DNA from: Clavelina lepadiformis
Taxonomy: Eukaryota; Chordata; Ascidiacea; Aplousobranchia; Clavelinidae
Direction of reading: 5' to 3'
Assembly (NCBI RefSeq): GCF_947623445.1
Contig: NC_135242.1
Location: 310,001 to 374,000, forward strand
DNA length: 64,000 nucleotides
The notes under the pieces were generated by a model, which was not told the DNA's origin, ran no database searches, and saw only the letters and a list, made by a program, of their open reading frames with translations. This document shows positions 26,001 to 34,123 of this stretch, in pieces. A program made the position numbers and the translations under genes. Each line of letters opens with the position of its first letter. Position 1 is the first letter of the stretch.

Positions 26001-26466
26001 ACGTCAGTAGGAATCGTTTATGATGCAAGTTAATGTTTGTTCGGGAAACAAAGTTGTAAAAACGTTACTGTTTCATTTAAAAGTTTGTTCTTCTTTCAGA
26101 TAAAAATGTTAACGAAAAATGTAGGCATCCGCTAGAGAGCGTTGAAGAATTGAGCTCTGAAGATGATTCATTTTCAGAGAACGACATTTCTGGCATGGAC
26201 TTGGTGAATACGCAATCACGTTGCCTGCCTTCTACAGCAGTTTGCTTTGATTCGTTTATTTTCATCTCAGTTTAAACTACTGTATTATCTTAGCTCTTCC
26301 TCTTATGTGTTGCTGCTAGGCCTCGTTAAGGGAGAAATTCAAGTTGGTTGCAGATGAAAGCAAGGAACAGAAGAAAGTGATAAAAAAGTTACAACTTGAA
26401 ATAAAAGCGAAATATTGTGACGTCAAGCAGCTTCAAGAGGATGTGACGTTGTTAATGGTGGGTTGA
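23032..26466 (+). CDS. CNGA: Cyclic-nucleotide-gated cation channel, alpha-type subunit
   Basis: Ligand-gated plasma-membrane cation channel subunit opened by cAMP or cGMP. Exons: 23032-23178 (an alternative donor at 23170 is also in frame), 23244-23428, 23494-23623, 23682-23935, 24000-24136, 24214-24355, 24420-24478, 24698-24759, 24834-25025, 25254-25408, 25464-25639, 25700-25784, 25871-25995, 26100-26203, 26320-26466; phases close at about 699 aa. Seen in order: acidic cytoplasmic N-terminus (1-110); S1 ([15 protein letters not shown]); S2-S4 in exon 4, where S4 holds few basic residues, as in CNG rather than Kv channels; S5 in exon 5; a pore helix with [14 protein letters not shown] that keeps the CNG-type Glu; S6 ([19 protein letters not shown]); a C-linker; a cyclic-nucleotide-binding fold ([19 protein letters not shown], then a KRVATV strand whose Arg is the usual phosphate-contact position); and a C-terminal coiled coil (exon 15) at the position of the alpha-subunit leucine zipper. 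The sequence after the filter (KQSPDS) differs from the usual TPPP. Confidence 0.92.
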
Positions 26467-27003
26467 AACTAGTGATATGATGGGAAATTCATTCATAAAC
26501 TTTAACTTATAACTGCTTCTCATCCCCATATCAACCAATTCTAGATTTTGGGTACTTAAAGTAGGTCACAGCGCATAACTCAATTATGACGGCAGAAATT
26601 GATTACCTGATAAACTAATCATGTTTTTGCCTGTAAAGGGCAAACCTGATAAACTCTATTTGCAAAATACAAATGAAGAACTTAATTTGTTTAAACTGAC
26701 CATAGAACAAACTTGAAAACCACCAGACCAGCCCATGGGAGCTTTAGATGGAAGTAGTGCTTTGTGAAGCCAGCTCGTCATCCGTCGCGTGATGCATCAA
26801 GACCTATCGCATTTTGTCATATTTTTTGAGAGATTGTTCATTCGTTTGTTCGGTTAACATCGTTTTGTTACCTTTAACAGAATTTGCATTGAGCGTCAAC
26901 ATCGTTGTGCACGAATATATGATGTCTATAGTTTTTATATTATTGTGTAGTTTGAGCTCCGAGCACATGCTGATGAATGGAAGTTAAGTTGCACGGCACG
27001 AAG
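26467..27003. other. 3' flank of the CNG gene
   Basis: No open frame or RNA gene seen. There is no canonical AATAAA in the first several hundred bases on the plus strand, so the polyadenylation site of the channel gene is not placed. The region ends at the left 8-bp target duplication of the hAT MITE. Confidence 0.5.
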
Positions 27004-27011
27004 GTCTAGGT

Positions 27012-27527
27012 CAGGGATGGCGAACCTTTTTTAGTGCATGGGTCACAAAAGAGACCTTAATCCTTGAAAAAGCAAAAGTGGGTCATACAAAGTAGGCCTA
27101 CAAAGAGACCAACTCAACAGAATATAAAAACTTAGGCCTACTTGCAGGCATTAAATGTTTGCAGCTTACCAGACCACACTAATCCTGAACAGCCAAGAGG
27201 CATGCAGTCACTAAAGGGTACAAATATGTAACATGATTTAATAACAATCAAGAGCACAATAGCTTTATTACGTTATAAGCACCCAGTAACTTGCCGTGAT
27301 ACTGATAACGCACTACTACGGCTTTAGTTGTGTCAGACTGCTATATGGCAATTCGGTACGGTACTAGATTAAAATAGGTTGGGGCCTTATTACAAATATT
27401 TAGTGAAACATTTATTCTTTGCTTAAATATTTGTTTAAATTTCATTATTTTAAAAAAGACAAGTGGGTCACTGAAAATCTGTGATGGGTCACTTCGTGAC
27501 CCGCGGGTCAGTGGTTCGCCATCCCTG
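27012..27527. mobile_element. hAT MITE, 516 bp, perfect 8-bp target site duplication
   Basis: The element starts CAGGGATGGCGAACC and ends with the exact reverse complement of those 15 bases. Subterminal GGGTCAC/GTGACCC motifs recur near both ends. The flanks carry identical 8-mers GTCTAGGT at 27004-27011 and 27528-27535, diagnostic for hAT insertion. There is no transposase frame, so it is a non-autonomous element. The perfect TSD argues for a younger insertion than the hAT remnant at 808-1959. Confidence 0.92.
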
Positions 27528-27535
27528 GTCTAGGT

Positions 27536-28039
27536 GATAGGTCTAGGGCAGAGATCGCCTTTACTTTTGAGCTCAAAATAAATAATACGATACCAAAGTA
27601 GAAAAAAAGTTGTGTTGACATTTAGTTACAGTTTCAACTCGACAATGAGAAAAACTTAAAATCAGCGTTTCCCTTGTGGAGACAGAAGAGAAATGCAAAT
27701 TTGTTTCCCTTTTTGGAGATTGCAGCTTTCCATAAACGTGTGTGCAGTTTCCACGCTTTACTTTTGTGACTTTCATATCATGGTTGCGTCAAGTCGTGTA
27801 TTTGCTACTTCTCAAGACTTTGACCCGACGAGTTCAAACTGAATTTACGCCGCCTGACCAAGTTGACTGCAGGTCATGAGCTTACCCACATCCTGAAATA
27901 GACTTTATGGACATTGAGCTCGTACTTGAAAGTGTGACACCTGTACGCACGAGATTCATAAACGTGCACGCCAATTTTTTTCTCTTTATGGCTATTTATA
28001 ATAAATAAACAAAGAATTAAGCCTTCAATCTGTGAGTGT
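27536..28039. other. Intergenic, no gene seen
   Basis: AT-rich flank of the hAT MITE. Open frames on the minus strand (27573-27776, 27874-28152) have no domain. TGACGTCA words are essentially absent from about 26.5 to 30 kb, in contrast to the surrounding gene-bearing DNA. Confidence 0.45.
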
Positions 28040-28420
28040 AAACCTTCACGACAGACTGCAGAGTATGACAGTTTTCGAGTTGATGTCGACTTTTGCAGAA
28101 GCAAAAATTTGGTGAAACAAGGAGAAGCAGAAGCACTACGACTTGTGGCCAAAGGACTGCTGCAGACTGCTCGGCCTTGTACAGGCGCGGTGTGAAACTG
28201 TATGATAGAAATTGTAGAAAAATCAGTGTATTCTGTTTTTTTTTTTTTTAGGGAGATCGGTTTTAAACATTAGTTTTGCAGTATTAATCGAAGCAAGAGT
28301 TAGTGTCTCCTTTTTCTTTCAGAGACACTGTTTTGCCCTGGTGTTGTTCTGGAAAAAAGTCTTCCATGTGCTACTGCCATACTTAGCAGTCTGGCATACA
28401 GACATCACGCCAAATATTTC
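28040..28420 (+). repeat. Diverged direct repeat, copy 1, with a short open frame
   Basis: This copy shares AGACTGCAGAGTAT and much of the following 300 bp with the copy at about 28580. Both contain a plus-strand frame that starts after a CAG and begins TAEYxxFR (here TAEYDSFRVDV, Lys/Glu-rich after it), followed by TATGATAGAAA, a T-rich tract with TTTAG, and a segment with CTGCCAT. Similarity is patchy, perhaps 60-70% by eye. It could be a duplicated exon pair of an unrecognised gene or an old repeat. I do not recognise the peptide. Confidence 0.45.
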
Positions 28421-28579
28421 CACCTTGCACGATTTCTTGTCGTAAACTGCCGTACTGTCCAATCGGGACAATGAGGAAACAACTCATTTTATTCATCGCC
28501 TGTGTAGGCTTAGTGTTGTCAACCTCGTGCATTGTCTCACAAACGCACCGTTTAGCCATTCAGCTCAAAGAATTATAGA

Positions 28580-28870
28580 CTCTGCTGGGCCAGACTGCAG
28601 AGTATCGCAATTTTCGCGAAAATCTTGGCGATGCAGAAACAAAATTCTCATCCGAAAGGAAGCAGCTGCTGGTTCAAGCACGTCCGTCATTTGTGGTGGG
28701 GCAAGGTGTGGCTTTTTATGATAGAAAAATGAAAAAAGTAACATCCTTTTCTTTAGAGATAGCCTATCACTTTTTCTTGGTGTGCAATATTGTTTCGTCA
28801 AAAAAACCTCAGCTATGCTCCTGCCATGCCCTCCACCTACTGGGCACTTATTGAGGCCCCAGGTTGCACT
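28580..28870 (+). repeat. Diverged direct repeat, copy 2, with a short open frame
   Basis: Partner of the copy at 28040-28420. The open frame reads TAEYRNFRENLGDAE and runs to a GTGTGG that could be a donor, in the same relative place as GTGTGA in copy 1. The order of downstream landmarks (TATGATAGAAA, T-rich tract with TTTAG, CTGCCATG) is the same. Conservation of the peptide start in both copies hints at coding ancestry, but nothing else supports an active gene. Confidence 0.45.
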
Positions 28871-29430
28871 CCATGTGGTGCCTTCGATATAATTATAAAG
28901 CGCCGAAAGTCAATTTGGTATAAACTACAAACACCTCGAATATGTTATGCCAAGTTGCCAACTACGGTTTCTTAAAAAGCAGAAAAAGTACACTGTGCTC
29001 TTTTTCATCCCCACAAAGTTGACATTGTTGCACCAATAGCATAAAGAGGAGAGTTGGCTGTCGTACTTTCCAGTTGGGCGGAAGCCAATGCTAACCCGAG
29101 TGGGTTAACAAAACATTGTCAAAGAAAGAATTTGTATTGCACCGGTATGGTTGGGCGGCCAGTGTACAGAAAAATATTTTATCGTGCTGATTTAAACCTA
29201 AATAAACAAGTTATACTCGACGCACAACAACAGAATTTATAACATCACAGGCAAAATTTTATCATAACATACTTTAAAGCTCTGTCGTTCAGCCAATGCA
29301 CCAGAGCATTTGTTGTGATGTGGCTCATATTTATTAACAATTTTCTACCCAACAAAATTTTTTTAAATTGTCTAGGCCTACATTTTTAAGAGAGCAAATT
29401 AATAAAATTTTGGCAAGATCTGTCAGACAA
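28871..29430. other. Upstream flank of the L10K-BCCIP cluster
   Basis: No gene is supported. An open frame at 29054-29242 has no recognisable domain. Just before the L10K start there is TCTGTCAG followed by ACAA-ATG, which could serve as a spliced-leader acceptor at 29427. Confidence 0.4.
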
Positions 29431-30377
29431 ATGCCACAAGGAAAACTGAAAACAAAAGTTGCAGTGCCAAGTGCTTCAAAGAAGAAAAATTTGCAGCGCA
29501 AGAAACAAAAAACATTGAAGAAGGGAGGTGAGGTTACGCTTCATTGCTTTTCGTCACTTATATTATTTATTATTATACTAAGTAAATAATCTGTAATGTT
29601 GACTCACGGATGTTTTCACTAATCAGACACGACATTAGATTAAACAAAGGAAATTGTGGAGTTTATATTGTTTAGTTCAATGTTCCCCAACTAATGTACC
29701 GTGAGAGGTCATCAGGTGTACTACAACAGAATAATGTGTCTATGTCAGCACTCAGCAGTATGTAGTGCCAGGCAGCACGTTAATAATCTTCCATCAGATG
29801 GCAACGGCACGTATGAAGCTCATGCACTAGTTTCACTCGCGCACTGTTTTGTGGAATGTTTGTTAAGTGGTGTGCCGTGGGATTTTCTAATGTAAAATAT
29901 GTGCTGCTCAAAAGTTGGGAAACACTGGTTTTGTGGTCGTAGAACCCAGCTTAATTGGTGGATACTTTTGTGTTGTTTTGCTGACCCCAGCGCTACTTTA
30001 GAAACGAATGACCAGTGGTGTGCTTTGCAGGAAAAAGCATCGCGCCAAAGAAAACGAAGCTGATTGAAGCGGCAAAGATCAAGAAGGTGATTGGTTAAAA
30101 CATGGTGATGTCATAATGAAATGAGGCAAAGTCACGAAGTCTGCAACATCAGTTTTCGGCTTGAAACCCTCAGCATTGTGATGTCATAATTTTGTAGAAC
30201 CTAACGCAGTCTATCAACAAACACATCGAGAAGGAAGTCATCCTCCAGGCCGGGAAGAACAACGTTGGACTCTCCGTCATTGAGAAGAAGACCAACTCTA
30301 ATAAGAGGTGCTGGCTTCAACTTTTGCACATAGGAAGAGCATAAGTATGATATCCATGCTTTAATCTATTCAGGTGA
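29431..30377 (+). CDS. C19orf53: C19orf53 / Leydig cell tumour 10 kDa protein homologue (L10K, UPF0390)
   Basis: Small, highly basic protein conserved in animals, with no firmly established function. Exons: 29431-29527, 30031-30086, 30198-30307 and a final 4-nt coding piece 30374-30377; 88 aa (human 99). The start MPQGKLK matches the family MAQGQRK start. A Lys-rich segment leads to KKGGKSIAPKKTKLIEAAKIKK (human [22 protein letters not shown]), then NLTQSINKHIEKEVILQAG. The last codon AG|G and the TGA are completed across the junction at 30373/30374. If that intron is retained instead, the frame reads through to a stop at 30343-30345. The next gene (BCCIP) starts 3 bases after this TGA. A hAT MITE sits in the 503-bp first intron. 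Confidence 0.86.
29678..29927. mobile_element. hAT MITE, 250 bp, in intron 1 of the L10K gene
   Basis: The left end reads CAATGTTCCCCAACTA. The right end, reverse complemented, reads CAGTGTTTCCCAACTTT, a well-known hAT terminal motif. Flanks GTTTAGTT (29670-29677) and GTTTTGTG (29928-29935) match at 6 of 8 positions, consistent with an old target duplication. There is no transposase frame. Ends and flanks have drifted more than in the 27-kb MITE. Confidence 0.75.
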
Positions 30378-30383
30378 GGAATG
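30362..30383 (+). promoter_or_regulatory. Compact intercistronic junction with dual-use 3' splice site
   Basis: TAATCTATTCAG at 30362-30373 is a good 3' splice site. Used in cis it joins L10K exon 3 (ending AAG AG) to G-TGA, completing Arg-stop. Used in trans it would place a spliced leader 7 bases before the BCCIP ATG at 30381. The L10K stop (30375-30377) and the BCCIP start are separated by GGA only. No AATAAA is present between 30198 and 30381. This matches the near-zero intercistronic spacing known for tunicate operons, but use of the site in trans is my inference. Confidence 0.6.
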
Positions 30384-32262
30384 TCGGATGCAAAGAAGTT
30401 GAGAGAAGATGAGGAATCCAGTGACGATGAAGAGGAGGATATGGAGCTTGTTGTGGAGGAGGAAGTCAACATCGACTTTGAAGGTGCAATTTGGAGCTTT
30501 TTGCAGCTCTTCAGGATTGTGATGTCATTGAGGTTTTGATGTTAGGTTTCACTCCTTCTGATGAAGACTCCAGTGGAATCCGGCTCCTGCTGCTCCAGTT
30601 GTTCTCACAGGAGGCAAAGATCAACATCCCTCAATTAGCTGATGCGATTATTTCACAGAACTTCATTGGAACGGTTCTCAAACAGTCCGAGGTGCGACAA
30701 ATTGTGAGAATGTTCTAAGGCAGACATCAATTATGAGCGATATCTGTAGTTGGCGGCATTGCTTCGTAATTTATCCGCTTATGTCTCCCCATGCTCTATG
30801 GCAGAGTGCTCGTGATATTGAGTTTGCACCACAATGTGGCTCAAGACACAACCAATTTTATCCGGACTAATGATCGAAGTGTTGGGTAATTTTTATTACG
30901 ATTTTGGTTCATAATAAAGTAAAATCCGGTTATTACTTTCATGGTTGTTACAACTAACCACTTGTTGCATCCAAATTTCTCAAACGAAATTTCGTTATTA
31001 AATCCTCGTCATTAAATCCCGGTTGATACGTCCAATCATGAGCCACCACTTTACACACCTGCTTTTAATTTCCCATCCAGACAAATTGTGTTCATATAAT
31101 GGCCTGGTATGAACGAAAATGTAATCAAACAAGCTGTGTGGGTTAATGGCTGTTTACTGTGAAGAAACAATTGCTGATTATGAACAAATATATAACAGAC
31201 TCTTTGAGAATGTCTGTCATTGCAGTTAAAGGGATCTTCTTGTTCCAGCCTCCATGTTGAATAGATACAGTGCGACACTTCCACTGCATTTTGAGTGTTG
31301 CATGACTTGTATCCGAGATATCGGCTTCTCTGTAGAAAATTTTAAGTTGTCAAATTTTTTGCTATTTCAGTCGCTTTCTAATGACAGCACCGATGATGAC
31401 TCTGCAGAAGATGTCTATGGGATTGTCACTTGTTATTCGTTGACTCGTCCACAAGATGACGTCACAAAGTCATTGTTCGACTACCTCTTGTCGAAATGCA
31501 AAGGCAGCAAGATGGCTGATGAAAACAGACGATATTTTGAAAAGGTGCATACGACGTGCAATAGTCGATGTTGTTTGTCAGGTCGCTGATGTCATCATGA
31601 CGTGTGTTTAGGTGCTTGATGCTGGTGCGGCAGGTGCCAGTGGCGCTTGCCTCGGCTTCATAATCAACGAGAGGTTCGTCAACGTCCCGCCCCAGGTACA
31701 ACCTCGTATATACTCTGCTGATTGCGTCATGTTGGTCGTCTGCCAGATGGCGAGTGTGACGGGAATATTTTCTCCTGCTAACTTGCTTGTAACTTCGCTT
31801 TGTCAGGTATCGCGGCCGATGTTCGAGAAATTGACGGAGGAAATATTGACTGCCACCTCGCGCCGACACAAATCGAGCTTCGATTTCTCGCATTACGTTA
31901 TGATATGCAAAGTGTATGCTGAGTCACCTTCCAAAAGTGGCCAGGTGAGTCAGCATATCCGCCACCATGAATCTTGTGAAGGAATCATTGATGAAGTGCT
32001 TGAGTTGACGCTTCATATTCAAACGTTGTTACCTTGTTGGCTTTTCACGTAATTGATGACGTAACATTGTGCTGACGTAATATTCCAGAGCGGCGGGGAC
32101 TTGTACGTGAACGCGGAGGAGGAATTATTTTCCGAACAATCTCTTGTCTCCTTCGATTATAAGATATCTGTCGATGATGACGTCACTAAAACAAGACGCG
32201 TCCTCCTGCTTTCGCGGGAAGGTTTCCAGAAAGCGATTATAACAATCAATGAGTGCTTGTGA
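30381..32262 (+). CDS. BCCIP: BCCIP (BRCA2 and CDKN1A interacting protein) homologue
   Basis: Conserved nuclear protein that in human binds BRCA2 and p21; the yeast relative Bcp1 chaperones ribosomal protein uL14. Exons: 30381-30483, 30546-30691, 31371-31544, 31612-31695, 31807-31944, 32089-32262; all phases close, 272 aa (human about 314-322). Features: acidic N-terminus (EDEESSDDEEED), then EEEVNIDFEG (human EEVNIEFEA), DEDSSGIRLLLLQLFSQ, IISQNFIGTVLKQSE (human IQQNHIGSVIKQTD), EDVYGIVT, LGFIINERFVNVPPQ (human LLLSERFINVPPQ), SFDFSHYVMICKVY and a C-terminal strand-rich segment. The long intron 2 (30692-31370) contains no convincing extra exon. It is downstream partner of the L10K gene and probably co-transcribed with it. 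Confidence 0.93.
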
Positions 32263-32418
32263 CGTCATTATGCGTGTGGTTTCCCACTTTTCATGAGCAT
32301 CTACTTTATCGTAGCTGGGTGAGGTTTCTTGTGCTTTTGGAGTTGGCCGCTGGGTGTCGCTTTTAAGCATAAATGGACTTTTTGAGTTTCAGCGCCAGGT
32401 TATATGACGTCATCGACA

Positions 32419-32424
32419 AATAAA
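32419..32424 (+). promoter_or_regulatory. Polyadenylation signal of BCCIP
   Basis: Canonical AATAAA 157 bases after the BCCIP stop codon, on the right strand. It probably ends the L10K-BCCIP transcription unit. Confidence 0.6.
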
Positions 32425-33216
32425 GCAGTGATTGGACGGTTTTTGTGCGAAGTTTTGCAGCTTTCTAGAGACGCCAAATCTTTTTAAACTCGTCGCCCAA
32501 CATCTCAAGACTCGTTTAATCCCAGCGTCGACTTGAAAAATAATTTCCTTCCTATTTGGGCCTCTTATTTTAAGCTGATGTCGCTCGCCCAGTCTGACTT
32601 TAAAGCTTGTAGCCGTCGGGGAATCTAATCAAATCGGACCAAATCTCTTGCTGGCCTAGCACGGGTCCCCTTCCTAAAGTTCCACCAGTGATTTTGTGCA
32701 ATTTTATTCACAAGTCCAACCACGATAAAAGATATACATTGCAGATGACGTAATTAACGTTTTTCGAAATGGACGTCACGCATCGCCCGATCTCTTATGC
32801 CCGAGGTTGGGTTGAAACGTTGACGCATCGTGATCGTGCGTGCGCGTGCGTCAGATATGGTTGGTACGTCGACGTCAGTTGAACGGGAAAGTCTGCTTCC
32901 TTCCAGCATTCTAGAAAACAATTTTGCGATTGTGACGCATCGGTACATGAACGCCAATCAGGTTGACGCTCGATTTGGTGAATCTAATTCAACGATTCGG
33001 TCTCAACGCAATCAACAATTTCACATAATTTACCGACTTGACGTAAGATTTTGCAAAAACAAAAGTTGGTACGAAACAAGATGAGTGCAAAGCAAACTCT
33101 CATGCATGATAAGCCACAAATAATTCACAGCAAAACAAAACGAAAACACTCACTGCAAGGCAAATAGCTAACAAATTTATGACGTCACAAAAAGCATAAT
33201 GATCACGTTTTCCCGA
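32425..33216. other. Convergent intergenic region, BCCIP and CIMIP2C 3' ends
   Basis: No gene is supported. Overlapping open frames near 32754-33084 on both strands have no domain. A minus-strand AATAAA (TTTATT at 32703-32708) could end the CIMIP2C transcript. TGACGTCA-like words occur at the edges (about 32740, 33178). Confidence 0.45.
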
Positions 33217-34123
33217 TTATATCAGAGGGGAATTTCCCTCCCTGAAAAACATAGAAACTTGCTTCTGGGGGCCCACGATAGGTGGCGCGCGTGAGATCAT
33301 CTGGTTGTGGGAACTTCCGGTTTGATTTCTTTTCAAATCAGAAAAATTAATAAAAACAGAAAATGCAAATCAAGCGGCAAACAACAGCGTCGCAAGCGGA
33401 CTTACACTCCAGGCAACCCCGAGAATCTCTCCTCGGCCTTGACCGGGATCACGAAGAACTTTTCCCGCCCGACCAACCCCGTCTTGTCCCGGTACGAGTT
33501 CCTGTGCCCGCAACTCATCTAGCAATAACAATTACGTCATCTGTGATTTTTTTATGTATTATTGCGTCAGAGCGCACTTACGCCGTCGAAGCTTTGAAGT
33601 TCCTTTGTTCTGTCATAATCGACGTTGTAGCGACTCCAAGTGGGGGTAGTTCTGTACTTCTCGCGCGTCCGGGTTCGATTCCCGATCACGAGAGGCGGGT
33701 CGTGGGTGTAAATAGTTGGGAACTGCGCATCGTTACGTAATTGTTACATTCTGAAGTCTGTAAGTTCCTTTATGACATCTTTATTACGTCACTCTCAACT
33801 TACCTGGCCACCTTTGGCGCTGTAGGGTGACTTGCTGGTGTTCAGTGTTTCCGAGCGAAAATCTTGGAAATATTTGAGAGTAGCGTTGCCATAGGTGTCG
33901 CCATATTTGTACATTAGGTTGGGGATGTAGCCCTTGTACCTGCCACGAAAGTAACCTTATATTACATGGATTTATTGCACGGGTCGGCAATAATTGCGTC
34001 ACAATGACGTACGTATTAGTTCATCATGAGGTTATTTATGTATGCTCACCCAGGCATGACGGCGGGCGGTATGTAAGTTGCATTGTGGGTAGTGACCAGA
34101 GTGCCAGCGCTCCTAGAAGCCAT
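33217..34123 (-). CDS. CIMIP2C: CIMIP2C (FAM166C) ciliary microtubule inner protein
   Basis: CIMIP2 proteins lie inside axonemal doublet microtubules. Exons: 34123-34050, 33939-33804, 33722-33582, 33518-33406 and a tentative last exon 33328-33217, giving 191 aa (human 201). The N-terminus [25 protein letters not shown] is nearly the same as human up to [25 protein letters not shown]. Then follow [52 protein letters not shown] (human HFPTIFSTNP), [20 protein letters not shown] and [18 protein letters not shown] (human YYQDKTGTVPRVPYFAMPV). The first four exons are secure. The donor after exon 4 is a strong GTAAGT; without it the frame stops at once. The last exon keeps phase but its sequence does not resemble the vertebrate C-terminus, so that end is uncertain. 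A GGTTCGATTCC inside exon 3 is coding, not a tRNA. Confidence 0.87.

Noticed and set aside
23032-26466. Alternative call as HCN or EAG-type potassium channel
   Set aside because: The pore lacks the GFG/GYG potassium filter and has the CNG-type T-x-I-G-E motif, with few basic residues in S4 and an alpha-type C-terminal coiled coil.
32754-33084. Overlapping open frames on both strands between BCCIP and CIMIP2C
   Set aside because: No domain, no splice continuity with either gene; CG- and repeat-biased chance frames.
33655-33690. GGTTCGATTCC, a tRNA B-box-like sequence
   Set aside because: It lies inside exon 3 of CIMIP2C in the reading frame for [11 protein letters not shown]. There is no T-arm pairing, A box or acceptor stem.
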